Assembly (NCBI GenBank): GCA_007134695.1
Contig: SLKI01000073.1
Span: 1 to 44,932, forward strand
Direction: 5' to 3'
DNA length: 44,932 nucleotides
Source of the DNA: Balneolaceae bacterium
GTDB lineage: Bacteria; Bacteroidota; Rhodothermia; Balneolales; Balneolaceae
Shown: positions 34,130 through 42,299 of the stretch, piece after piece
How positions within the stretch are numbered: position 1 is the stretch's first letter
How the letters are laid out: each line of letters starts with the position of its first letter
Notes under the pieces: model-generated
The model's database searches: none
Seen by the model: only the letters and a program-made list of their open reading frames with translations
What the model was told of the DNA's origin: nothing
Made by a program: the position numbers and the translations under genes

Positions 34130-35737
34130 ATGGCAACCACAAAAACCGATACCACCCAAATTCTGAAAGAGGCGGAGATGCGCCGCACTTTTGCGATCAT
34201 CTCCCATCCGGACGCAGGGAAAACCACCCTGACGGAGAAGCTTCTTCTCTATGGAGGGGCGATCCATGAGGCGGGCTCCATCCGTCAGCGGAAAGCTTCC
34301 CGATATGCCGCTTCGGACTGGATGGCGATCGAAAAGGAGCGCGGGATATCGGTTACTTCGTCCGTACTTCGGTTCGAAAAAGATGGAATTCGGTATAACC
34401 TGCTCGACACTCCAGGCCACAAGGATTTTTCCGAAGATACCCTGAGAACGCTGGTGGCTGCCGATTCCGGATTGATGGTGATCGACGTGGCCAAAGGGGT
34501 GGAGGAGCAGACCGAGAAGCTGTTCGAGGTGTGCAAGATGCGGCAGGTGCCGGTGATCACCTTTGTTAACAAGTGCGACCGCCCCGGGATGGAGCCGCTC
34601 GAGATATTGAGCAACATCGAGCAGAAGCTGGGGATCGAGGCGCTGCCGGCGAGTTGGCCTGTGGGGTACGGCCAGAAGTTTCAGGGGATCTACGACCTGA
34701 TCGGGAAAAAGGTTCACCTCTATCAAAAGGCGGAACATGGCGCCAAGAAGGCGGAATCATTGGTGATGGATCTCGAAGAGGGCCTGGACGCCAGCTCGTT
34801 GTCTGATGCAGATAGGGAGGAGCTCGAGGAGGAGATTATGCTGATCGATGAGATGATCGGGACGATGGATCGCGAAAAATTTGCTGTCGGGGAGGTGACA
34901 CCGGTCTTTTTCGGTTCGGCACTACACAACTTCGGGCTCGACATATTTTTGAACTATTTCCGGGAGCTGGCCCCGTCACCGCAAACCTACGAGACAGCAG
35001 ACGGGCAGCCGCGGCCGATCGATCAGCCCTTCAGCGGTTTCATCTTCAAGCTGCAAGCCAACATGAACCCGGACCATCGCGACTGCGCCGCCTTTGTCCG
35101 GATCACCTCCGGTAAATTTGAGAGAGGCCTTGAGGTAACCCATTCCCAAACCGGCAAGAAGATCAAGATGTCCACTCCGCACACATTAATGGGTGATGAA
35201 CGGAATATCCTCGAGGAGGCCTGGCCGGGCGACATAGTTTCGATCTTCAGCCCCGGATTCTTCCGCATCGGCAGTACGCTCTACGGAGAGGATCCGGTGG
35301 AGTTTAACGTCATTCCACTCTTTACGCCCGAACACTTTATGAAAGTGTCGACCAAGGATCCCTTCAAACGGAAACAGTTGCGCGAAGGGCTCAAGCAGCT
35401 CTCCGAAGAGGGAGTGGTGCACGTCTTTGAAGTACCCGGCGGCGTTGGCAACGAACTGCTGCTCGGTACGGTCGGGGTTTTGCAGTTTGATGTGGTCGAA
35501 CACCGGATGAAGGCCGAGTACAACGTGGATCTCAACATCCAGCAGATGAATTACCATTCGGCACGCTGGCTGCCGGAAGACCCGGACCTGATCGAGAAGC
35601 TGGAGGGCAGCTTTTCAACACATATCACTCGCGACCTGGAAGAGCACCCGATTGTCCTGTTCGACAGCCAGTATGCGCTGGATCAGGCGACGGAAAAGAT
35701 CGGGGAAGAGAATCTATTCAAGTACAAGCGCGACTGA
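34130..35737 (+). CDS. prfC: Peptide chain release factor 3
   Basis: 535 aa, usual length. A translational GTPase that recycles RF1/RF2 from the ribosome after termination. G1 SHPDAGKTTLTEKLL, switch I ERGISVTSSVL, G3 DTPGHKDFSEDT and G4 VNKCDRPG are intact; the C-terminal RF3 domain has GVLQFDVVEHRMKAEYNVD. The sequence is collinear with the family from MATTKTDTTQILKEAEMRRT onward. No Shine-Dalgarno. Single gene. Confidence 0.97.
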   Translation: MATTKTDTTQILKEAEMRRTFAIISHPDAGKTTLTEKLLLYGGAIHEAGSIRQRKASRYAASDWMAIEKERGISVTSSVLRFEKDGIRYNLLDTPGHKDFSEDTLRTLVAADSGLMVIDVAKGVEEQTEKLFEVCKMRQVPVITFVNKCDRPGMEPLEILSNIEQKLGIEALPASWPVGYGQKFQGIYDLIGKKVHLYQKAEHGAKKAESLVMDLEEGLDASSLSDADREELEEEIMLIDEMIGTMDREKFAVGEVTPVFFGSALHNFGLDIFLNYFRELAPSPQTYETADGQPRPIDQPFSGFIFKLQANMNPDHRDCAAFVRITSGKFERGLEVTHSQTGKKIKMSTPHTLMGDERNILEEAWPGDIVSIFSPGFFRIGSTLYGEDPVEFNVIPLFTPEHFMKVSTKDPFKRKQLREGLKQLSEEGVVHVFEVPGGVGNELLLGTVGVLQFDVVEHRMKAEYNVDLNIQQMNYHSARWLPEDPDLIEKLEGSFSTHITRDLEEHPIVLFDSQYALDQATEKIGEENLFKYKRD

Positions 35738-35840
35738 GAGCCCGAAGGCACGTCTTCAGACAGATAAAGGAGCTTTGAAATCTGTTAGACGATTTTTGAA
35801 AGAAGCAGGAATTACACCAAATACGATGAGGTGATTCAGA

Positions 35841-36620
35841 TCAGTTGTTTTCGTCGTCTTCTTCCTGCACCGCTTCAATGTCGGCACGGCAGAGCTGATC
35901 GAAGTTTGGGATGGTGTCGTCGAACAGGTTCTGGAAAAAGTCGGCCGTATTGACAGTTGCATACATCACACACTCATCGTCATTGCAGTGGAAGCCGTTC
36001 TCCTGGTGGTCGACCTGCATCTCGGTGCCGTTCTTTACTAGCCCGAACAGGTGGCCATATTCATGACGCATGACGGTGGCTTCAATTTTGTCGCGGGGCG
36101 GGTTCAGGGGAGGTGAGCCGCTCACACTGTGGATCGTTTCTCCAAAATAGGCGTTGGAGGTGTTGTAATAAGCGATTCCGAGCACCTGCTGTTGATCGAA
36201 CTCACCATCTACAAACAGGTTGTAGGAGACCAATGTATTGCCTTCGGAAAAGTTTCGTCTGTGCTCTGCTTCCAAGTCCCGGATCGCATTGGCCGAGTAG
36301 GAACTTCGGTCACCGGACGGGATCTCTTCCGGCTCGAGGATGGTGACGCTTTTGTCGAGATGCTCTTCCAGGAAGGATTGCAGTTCATTCAATGCAGAAT
36401 CTGTAGGACGGTAATCTCCCATATACTGGATTTCGACCAATAGTTCCGTAAACCGGTCGTTACGCAAGAAATCTTCGTTTGATGCTCCGGGATTCAGGGT
36501 GTGAGAAAACTCCTGCTGGTCATTATCGTCGTCCGGCGAAGTACTCGTGTCGCAGGAAGCGGCGAGGAGGAGAATCAGGATGAAAACGGATAGAGCTTGA
36601 AACAGCTGTTGCGTATTCAT
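35841..36620 (-). CDS. Archaemetzincin-like zinc metalloprotease, lipoprotein
   Basis: 259 aa. Lipoprotein signal with Cys23 (LLAASC) and an acidic linker. The zinc site HEYGH (186-190) is followed by LFGL, then after 15 or so extra residues HCNDDECVMYA (211-221), which matches the archaemetzincin pattern HCx4CxM including the Met-turn, and a further Cys at 244. Archaemetzincins normally read HExxHxxGxxHCx4CxM without the insert. Predicted to be a periplasmic or surface peptidase; substrate unknown. Single gene convergent with prfC. Confidence 0.78.
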   Translation of the reverse strand: MNTQQLFQALSVFILILLLAASCDTSTSPDDDNDQQEFSHTLNPGASNEDFLRNDRFTELLVEIQYMGDYRPTDSALNELQSFLEEHLDKSVTILEPEEIPSGDRSSYSANAIRDLEAEHRRNFSEGNTLVSYNLFVDGEFDQQQVLGIAYYNTSNAYFGETIHSVSGSPPLNPPRDKIEATVMRHEYGHLFGLVKNGTEMQVDHQENGFHCNDDECVMYATVNTADFFQNLFDDTIPNFDQLCRADIEAVQEEDDENN

Positions 36621-36740
36621 GATGCTATTGAGGGTTCCTGTGTTAGATCCTTGATTGTTATTTCAACTTTCACTCTCCTTATATCTGAGGCTCAAGAAGT
36701 TTGTTCCGAGCCAAGAACCGTATCCAAATCTGCCTGTTTT

Positions 36741-36768
36741 AAACGATCATTTACAGTCGTTTGTAAAT
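36741..36768 (+). promoter_or_regulatory. Two interlocking hairpins in the leader of the GNAT gene
   Basis: AAACGA (36741)/TCGTTT (36757) and ATTTAC (36749)/GTAAAT (36763) are perfect 6-bp inverted repeats that overlap, so in RNA they would exclude one another or form a pseudoknot; in DNA they may be an operator. 60 bases upstream of the start codon. Confidence 0.3.
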
Positions 36769-36827
36769 CACAACAAAACCTGTGTATGTTCGCTGATATC
36801 AGCTAAAACTAAAAAGTTACCATCCAT

Positions 36828-37298
36828 ATGAGTAAGATTTCGATAGAACGGGTAGACCTGTCTGATCGCGAGCAAACCGAGGCCCTGCTTGAGCTTCTGG
36901 ACGCTTATGCCCGCGACCCGATGGGGTTGAATGAACCACTCGGCGAAGAGGTTCGCGAACGGCTGATCCCCGAGTTGAAGAAGGTGCCGGGTACACTCTG
37001 CCTGCTGGCGCGTGTTGATGGTAAACCTGCCGGGATCGCCAACTGTTTTTACGGGTTTTCCACGTTCTATGCGAAAAAGCTGATCAACATCCACGATCTG
37101 GCTGTCTCACCGGATTTCAGGGGGAAAGGTGTGGGTGGTGCGCTGCTCAAAGCGGTGGAGGAGAGAGCCGCCGAAACCGGTTGCTGCCGCGTTACGCTGG
37201 AGGTGCGGGAGGATAACCGGGCGCGAAATCTTTATGAAAGGTTCGGCTACGAGTATGGCGAACCGACGATGTTTTTTATGACCAAGGAGCTGGAGTGA
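36828..37298 (+). CDS. GNAT-family N-acetyltransferase
   Basis: 156 aa. The acetyl-CoA binding motif A is complete: DLAVSPDFRGKGVGGALLKA (about 86-105, with RGKGVG), followed by motif B VTLEVREDNRARNLYERFGY. The N-terminal part has IERVDLSDREQTEALLELLD. Substrate not predictable. Single gene between the convergent or divergent metzincin and toxin-antitoxin units. Confidence 0.9.
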   Translation: MSKISIERVDLSDREQTEALLELLDAYARDPMGLNEPLGEEVRERLIPELKKVPGTLCLLARVDGKPAGIANCFYGFSTFYAKKLINIHDLAVSPDFRGKGVGGALLKAVEERAAETGCCRVTLEVREDNRARNLYERFGYEYGEPTMFFMTKELE

Positions 37299-37366
37299 TA
37301 ACGATCTGGTGTTTCTGTGTTGGTGTCACCCATTCAATTGTTTTGAGGTAGAAAGTAGGGGTATAA

Positions 37367-37660
37367 CTAAAGTTTAGATGAAGAAAAGTTTTGCCGAAAA
37401 TGGCGTATCGTTAAGATTTCAATTATATCAGGGTTTATTTCGTAAATGACTCCATAGTTTTTATGAACAACTAACTCCCGGATTTTGTCATTTTTTAATT
37501 CTGGCAAAACTCTTCCTGATTCTGGATTTTCTTTTAATTTTTCAACCTTTGATTCGAACTGATTGATAAGAGTTAAAGCCGCATCGGGATTATCTTCAGC
37601 AACGTACTCGAGAATTTCTTTGGTTTTGGATCTGGCGGTTGGCGACCAAATAATTTTCAT
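37367..37660 (-). CDS. RelE/ParE-family toxin
   Basis: 97 aa. IIWSPTARSKTKEILEYVAE, ENPESGRVLPEL, IRELVVHKNYGVIYEI and EILTIRHFRQ are the RelE/ParE sequence pattern (helix pair, then beta sheet with conserved Arg/Tyr/His). Overlaps the antitoxin stop by four bases (ATGA). Likely an mRNA interferase or gyrase poison. Confidence 0.93.
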   Translation of the reverse strand: MKIIWSPTARSKTKEILEYVAEDNPDAALTLINQFESKVEKLKENPESGRVLPELKNDKIRELVVHKNYGVIYEINPDIIEILTIRHFRQNFSSSKL

Positions 37661-37938
37661 GAGGTATATTTGGCTCTCAGTTCACTAAAAAATTCTTCCT
37701 GGCTAACACCTTCGCCATGATCCAATTCCTTGCGGGCAGTGGAAATTTCTTCCAATAACTGAATCTTATCGAGTAATTTTTGATACTCTTCTACATCAAT
37801 TAATACTGCAGAACTTTTACCATGTTGGGTAAGAATAAGTGGCCGTCGCTTTGTCTTAACACGCTCTATATAAGAGGCGGCATTAGCTCGAAAATCTGAG
37901 AGTGATCGAATATCCTGATCAAGTTGAATTTGCGACAT
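37657..37938 (-). CDS. Phd/YefM-family antitoxin
   Basis: 93 aa. The N-terminal Phd fold (SLSDFRANAASYIERVKTK, RPLILTQHGKSSAVLIDVEEY) binds DNA, and the C-terminal tail (ARKELDHGEGVSQEEFFSEL) wraps the toxin. Forms an operon with the RelE/ParE gene. The family represses its own promoter; a palindrome just upstream is the likely site. Confidence 0.93.
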   Translation of the reverse strand: MSQIQLDQDIRSLSDFRANAASYIERVKTKRRPLILTQHGKSSAVLIDVEEYQKLLDKIQLLEEISTARKELDHGEGVSQEEFFSELRAKYTS

Positions 37939-37944
37939 GATTCT

Positions 37945-37966
37945 ATAGAGTTAATTTACGCTCTAT
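37945..37966. promoter_or_regulatory. Palindromic operator candidate of the Phd/YefM operon
   Basis: ATAGAG and CTCTAT are inverted with a 10-base spacer, seven bases upstream of the antitoxin start. TACATTTA on the minus strand, just upstream at about 37969-37976, is a near-consensus minus-7 element. Confidence 0.45.
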
Positions 37967-38064
37967 TAAATGTACGTAATTTAGAACAAAATAGTATGGG
38001 GTTTCTCACTATGATTAGGTGGTTAACATTTAATTATCTGGCCGAAGTTCCGTAAATTCCTGTG

Positions 38065-38184
38065 ATGCAAAACGGAAGAGAAAGAGGTGACGAAGAACTC
38101 GAAAACGACCTGCATCAAACAAGTAGCGGAACATACTTTTTAACTGATGAGGCTCTGGTCAAGCAGAACCTGCGAAGCCTCTAA
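38065..38184 (+). CDS. Possible 39-residue small protein before lpdA
   Basis: An ATG-to-TAA frame of 39 codons, polar and acidic (begins MQNGRERGDEELENDL, ends VKQNLRSL), stops 20 bases before the lpdA ATG. No Shine-Dalgarno and no family recognised. Could be a leader peptide, a small protein, or chance. Confidence 0.25.
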   Translation: MQNGRERGDEELENDLHQTSSGTYFLTDEALVKQNLRSL

Positions 38185-38204
38185 AAACAGACTTTTCAAC
38201 TATT

Positions 38205-39632
38205 ATGGCGAAAGAATTTGACCTGTGTGTGATCGGAAGCGGCCCCGGCGGCTATGTGGCTGCCATTCGCGCTTCCCAGCTTGGGATGAAAACGGCAATC
38301 GTGGAAAAAGGGCCTCTGGGCGGTGTCTGCCTCAATATCGGCTGTATTCCCACCAAGGCGCTGCTGCGTTCGGCCGAGGTGTATGAATCGATCAGCCATG
38401 CATCGGACTACGGTGTGGAGGTAAAGGATTTCTCGGTCGATTTTGAAGGGGTGATCAAGCGGAGCCGAAAGGTGGCCAACAAGATGAGCAAGGGGGTTCA
38501 GTTCCTCATGAAGGCCAACAAGGTGGAGGTGATCAAGGGCCGCGGACAGTTTGAGTCGGCCGATGAGCTGGGTGTCTACGACGAAAATGACAAAAAGAGC
38601 GAGACGGTCAAGGCCAAGAACTATATCATCGCCACCGGCGCCCGCGCCCGGGAGCTGCCCAATATTCCGATCGACGGGGAGTCGGTCATCGGGTACGAAA
38701 AGGCGATGACGCTCGAAAAGCAGCCCAAGAGCATGGTGGTGATCGGGGCCGGCGCTATCGGCATCGAATTCGCCTATTTCTACCACACGCTGGGGACCGA
38801 TGTAACCATTGTAGAGCTGGAAGACACTCTCGTACCGGTCGAAGATGAAGAGATCGGCAAGGAGCTGGGCAAGATCTACAAGAAGAAAGGAATGACGATC
38901 CACACCGGCAGCTCGGTCGAAAAAGTGGAGAAGAAGGGCAAGAGCGTCAACGTGGAGATCAAGACCCCGAAAGGAAAAGAGACGGTCAAGGTTGATGTGG
39001 TCCTGTCGGCCGTAGGTGTGGTCGGAAATGTGGAGAACCTGGGCCTGGACAAGGCGGGCGTCAAGCATGAGAAGAACCAGATCGAGGTCAACAAAGAGAC
39101 CTACCAGACATCCGCCGACAAGATCTATGCGATCGGTGATGTGGCCGGAGGCCCGTGGCTGGCACACAAGGCGTCTCACGAAGGAATTGTCTGTGTAGAG
39201 CGGCTGGCCGGAGAGAACCCTCATTCGATCAACTACAACAACATACCGGGCTGTACCTATTGCGAGCCGCAGATCGCCTCGGTCGGGTATACCGAAGCGC
39301 AGGCCAAAGAGGAGGGGTACGACATCCTGGTCGGCAAATTTCCATTCTCGGCCAGCGGAAAAGCCGCCGGTTACGGCCATGAAGAGGGCTTTGTGAAGGT
39401 GGTCTTCGATGCCAAGTATGGAGAGTGGCTCGGCTGCCACATGATCGGCGCACACGTGACGGAGATGATCGCCGAGGCGGTGGTTGCGCGGGATCTGGAA
39501 ACGACCGGCCATGAGATTATCAGCGCGGTCCACCCGCATCCGACCATGAGCGAAGCAGTGATGGAGGCGGTGGCCGAAGCGTACGGCGAGGGCGTCCACC
39601 TGGGCTCCAAGCCGAAGAAGGTGAAGAAGTAA
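38205..39632 (+). CDS. lpdA: Dihydrolipoyl dehydrogenase (E3)
   Basis: 475 aa flavoprotein that reoxidises dihydrolipoamide in 2-oxoacid dehydrogenase and glycine cleavage complexes. FAD site GSGPGGYVAAIRA, redox-active disulfide in GGVCLNIGCIPTKALL, NAD site VIGAGAIGIEFAYF, second FAD motif IYAIGDVAGGPWLAHKA, and the C-terminal catalytic HPHPTMSE are all intact. Genes for lipoate synthesis follow on the same strand, so the cluster serves lipoylated enzymes. The E1/E2 genes are not in the window. Confidence 0.97.
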   Translation: MAKEFDLCVIGSGPGGYVAAIRASQLGMKTAIVEKGPLGGVCLNIGCIPTKALLRSAEVYESISHASDYGVEVKDFSVDFEGVIKRSRKVANKMSKGVQFLMKANKVEVIKGRGQFESADELGVYDENDKKSETVKAKNYIIATGARARELPNIPIDGESVIGYEKAMTLEKQPKSMVVIGAGAIGIEFAYFYHTLGTDVTIVELEDTLVPVEDEEIGKELGKIYKKKGMTIHTGSSVEKVEKKGKSVNVEIKTPKGKETVKVDVVLSAVGVVGNVENLGLDKAGVKHEKNQIEVNKETYQTSADKIYAIGDVAGGPWLAHKASHEGIVCVERLAGENPHSINYNNIPGCTYCEPQIASVGYTEAQAKEEGYDILVGKFPFSASGKAAGYGHEEGFVKVVFDAKYGEWLGCHMIGAHVTEMIAEAVVARDLETTGHEIISAVHPHPTMSEAVMEAVAEAYGEGVHLGSKPKKVKK

Positions 39633-39758
39633 TTTTGGCCTGATGCGTGCCGTTAAACGTCTGTCTTGTCGCTGACCCGGCGCCCGTATTGGTGCCCGTT
39701 CGGCGCGTATGTGCGGCAGTGTGCCGGCATGCCCGTGAAGTCAAAAAGGAAGCACCCT

Positions 39759-40520
39759 ATGAACTTCGTAGAATTCCATGATCTTGGCCTCACACCCTAC
39801 CGGAAGGCCTGGGAGTTGCAGAAAACTGCTCAGAAACAGCTGATCGATGAAAAACTGCGCGCCAGGGATGAGGAGGGGTATGAACCGGAGAGCCGTGACC
39901 TGCTGCTGTTTGTAGAGCATCCCCACGTCTATACGCTCGGCAAGAGCGGAGACAAGGCCAACCTGCTCAAGGGGTTGGCCGAGCTCAAGCAGATCGACGC
40001 CGAATTTGTCGAAAACGACCGCGGCGGGGATATCACCTACCACGGGCCAGGACAGATTGTCGGCTACCCTATTCTCAACCTCGACCGCTATTTTACCGAC
40101 ATCCACCGTTATTTGAGGAGCCTCGAAGAGGTGATCATCCGCACTTGCGGCGACTACGGGCTGGAGGCGGGCCGCTCGGAAGGGCTGACCGGCGTCTGGG
40201 TGGGTAACGAAAAGATCTGCGCGATGGGGATTCGATGCTCCCGCTGGGTGACCATGCACGGCTTTGCGCTGAATGTGCAGACAGACCTGAGCTATTTTGA
40301 CCATATCGTCCCGTGCGGAATACGCAACAAATCGGTGACCAGCCTCAGCCGGGCGACCGGGCGTGAGATCGACCCGGAGGAGGTGAAAGGAAGGATTTTA
40401 CACCACTTTTCCGAGGTGTTTGATGTGGAGTTTGTAAAGGGCGGACCGGAGGCTGAAAGCGGAATGCATTTTTCGTATCTTCTGGATTCACAGAAATTGA
40501 AGCCCCAGACTAACGGCTGA
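39759..40520 (+). CDS. lipB: Octanoyl-[acyl-carrier-protein]:protein octanoyltransferase LipB
   Basis: 253 aa from ATG 39759 (AAAAAGGA eight bases upstream); an earlier in-frame ATG at 39666 would add 31 unrelated residues. Transfers octanoyl from ACP to lipoyl domains. Motifs: a GGDITYHGPGQIVGYPI stretch, TGVWVGNEKICAMGI, and the catalytic pair Cys in HIVPCGI and Lys in WVGNEK. Stop overlaps the lipA start (TGATG). Confidence 0.96.
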   Translation: MNFVEFHDLGLTPYRKAWELQKTAQKQLIDEKLRARDEEGYEPESRDLLLFVEHPHVYTLGKSGDKANLLKGLAELKQIDAEFVENDRGGDITYHGPGQIVGYPILNLDRYFTDIHRYLRSLEEVIIRTCGDYGLEAGRSEGLTGVWVGNEKICAMGIRCSRWVTMHGFALNVQTDLSYFDHIVPCGIRNKSVTSLSRATGREIDPEEVKGRILHHFSEVFDVEFVKGGPEAESGMHFSYLLDSQKLKPQTNG

Positions 40521-41398
40521 TGATCAAAGAGCTGGACGTAATTGAGAAAGGAACCCCTGGCCAGAGACGGCCGGACTGGCTGCGTGTAAAGCTGCCATCG
40601 GGGGAAAAGTTCAAGGAAGTTTCCGAAACGATCCGAAAGCACGACCTGAATACGGTCTGCTCGGAGGCTCGCTGCCCCAATATGGGTGAGTGCTGGGGAG
40701 CCGGAACAGCTACGTTTATGATTCTGGGTGATGTGTGCACGCGCTCCTGCTCCTTCTGTGCGGTCAAGACCGGCCGCCCCCCGGAAGACCTGGACTGGGA
40801 AGAGCCGCAACGGGTTGCGGATGCGGCCAAGAAGATGCAGCTTAAGCATGTGGTACTCACATCGGTCAACCGGGATGAGAGAGAGGATGGAGGCGCTCCG
40901 ATATTTGCCGAGTGCCATCGGGTTTTAAGAGAAGAAATTCCGGGAGTGACGATCGAATCGCTCATTCCCGATTTTCGCGGCGTCTGGGATGCACTGCAGA
41001 TCGTCATCGACACGCCGCCGGATGTGTTGAGCCACAACCTGGAGACGGTGCCCAGGCTGTACCGCACCGTACGGCCCCAGGCTCGCTACGAGCGCTCACT
41101 TGAACTGCTCCAGCGAAGCAAGGAGCAGGGGCTTCGGTCCAAAACCGGGATCATGGTCGGCTTTGGCGAAACCCGCGAAGAGGTGATTCAGCTGATGCAG
41201 GATTGTGCCGATCACAATGTGGATGTGTTAACGATCGGCCAGTATATGCAGCCGACCAAAATGCACCATCCGGTGGTCGAATGGATCCATCCCGACCAGT
41301 TTAACGAGTATAAGGAGATCGGCGAGGGCTTCGGCATCGAACATGTGGAAAGCGGCCCGCTGGTTCGCTCTTCCTATCACGCCGAGCGCCACGTCTGA
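40520..41398 (+). CDS. lipA: Lipoyl synthase LipA
   Basis: 292 aa radical-SAM enzyme inserting two sulfurs into octanoyl chains. Auxiliary cluster CSEARCPNMGECW (CX4CX5C), radical SAM cluster CTRSCSFC (CX3CX2C), and the C-terminal RSSYHAE serine ligand are all present. Translationally coupled to lipB by a one-base overlap of TGA and ATG. Confidence 0.97.
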   Translation: MIKELDVIEKGTPGQRRPDWLRVKLPSGEKFKEVSETIRKHDLNTVCSEARCPNMGECWGAGTATFMILGDVCTRSCSFCAVKTGRPPEDLDWEEPQRVADAAKKMQLKHVVLTSVNRDEREDGGAPIFAECHRVLREEIPGVTIESLIPDFRGVWDALQIVIDTPPDVLSHNLETVPRLYRTVRPQARYERSLELLQRSKEQGLRSKTGIMVGFGETREEVIQLMQDCADHNVDVLTIGQYMQPTKMHHPVVEWIHPDQFNEYKEIGEGFGIEHVESGPLVRSSYHAERHV

Positions 41399-41519
41399 TC
41401 GGTAATGCTATTCCTGATTTAATTCACTATCATTTGTCGGCTTAAGTTGTCGGGCGGAGAGTTTTACCGTCTTGTTGGGGAATGGGTTTTTAATTGAAGT
41501 ATTCACTTTGGCAGAAGAA

Positions 41520-41564
41520 TTCACTGTTGCTGTGTGGCTGAGAGTTTCACTGTTGCTGTGTGGC
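41520..41564. repeat. 19-base direct repeat, 26-base period, between lipA and plsY
   Basis: TTCACTGTTGCTGTGTGGC occurs identically at 41520-41538 and 41546-41564, with degraded flanking copies (TTCACTTTGGC at 41502 and ACACTG at 41573). It fills the second half of the 204-base gap. Confidence 0.8.
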
Positions 41565-41602
41565 AGTAGCATACACTGCGATAGAATCCGGGGATTTATG
41601 TC

Positions 41603-42292
41603 ATGATATCATTGGTCGTCGTTTTACTGGCTTCCTACCTGGTCGGAGCGATTCCAAGTTCGCTCTGGGCGGGCCGCATCTATAAGAATATCGATATCCG
41701 GGAGTATGGAAGCGGTAATGCCGGTGCCACCAACACCTTTCGCGTGCTCGGCTGGAAAGCGGGGGTGATCGTACTGATCGTCGATTTTGCCAAAGGGCTC
41801 TTTGCAGCGGCCGTCATCAGCCAGCTTGCCTGGCAGATCGGCGGCGGGCCGGTATCGCCTGCGGTCTGGGACCCCGATTCTTTTTTGCGGATCGTATGCG
41901 GAGCTGCTGCCGTGTTTGGCCATATGTTTCCGGTATACGCCTCGTTTGAGGGAGGAAAAGGGGCTGCAACGGCTGCCGGAATGCTCTACGGTATTGAGCC
42001 GCTTTCGATTTCGATTGCAGTTGCCGTCTTTTTGACGGTGATTCTGCTTACCCGCTATGTATCGCTCGGCAGTATCTCCGGCGCTATCATCTACCCCATC
42101 TCACAGTTTGTCCTGATCCGCTGGTTCGATTGGCCTATCGACTCGAGCGTGGTTATTTTTACCCTGATTCTGGCCGCGGCGATTATCGCCAAACATCACG
42201 GCAATATCCGGCGGCTGATCAATGGAACAGAAAACCGGATAAAATCCTTTAAACCGGCAAAGGGATTGTTAAACGAGCAGCCGGAAAATTAA
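41603..42292 (+). CDS. plsY: Glycerol-3-phosphate acyltransferase PlsY
   Basis: 229 aa with about five membrane helices. Acyl-phosphate-dependent first step of phospholipid synthesis. Conserved loops: AIPSSLWAGRIYKNIDIREY, GSGNAGATNTFRVLG, and FEGGKGAATAAG (phosphate-binding GGKG), and AKHHGNIRRLINGTENR. The neighbour gpsA makes its substrate, seven bases downstream. Confidence 0.96.
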   Translation: MISLVVVLLASYLVGAIPSSLWAGRIYKNIDIREYGSGNAGATNTFRVLGWKAGVIVLIVDFAKGLFAAAVISQLAWQIGGGPVSPAVWDPDSFLRIVCGAAAVFGHMFPVYASFEGGKGAATAAGMLYGIEPLSISIAVAVFLTVILLTRYVSLGSISGAIIYPISQFVLIRWFDWPIDSSVVIFTLILAAAIIAKHHGNIRRLINGTENRIKSFKPAKGLLNEQPEN

Positions 42293-42299
42293 TTCGATC

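Noticed and set aside
35775-35834. A 19-codon TTG frame after prfC, preceded by AAAGGAG
   Set aside because: Too short to support; no homologue known to me, and it may be a gene remnant or chance.
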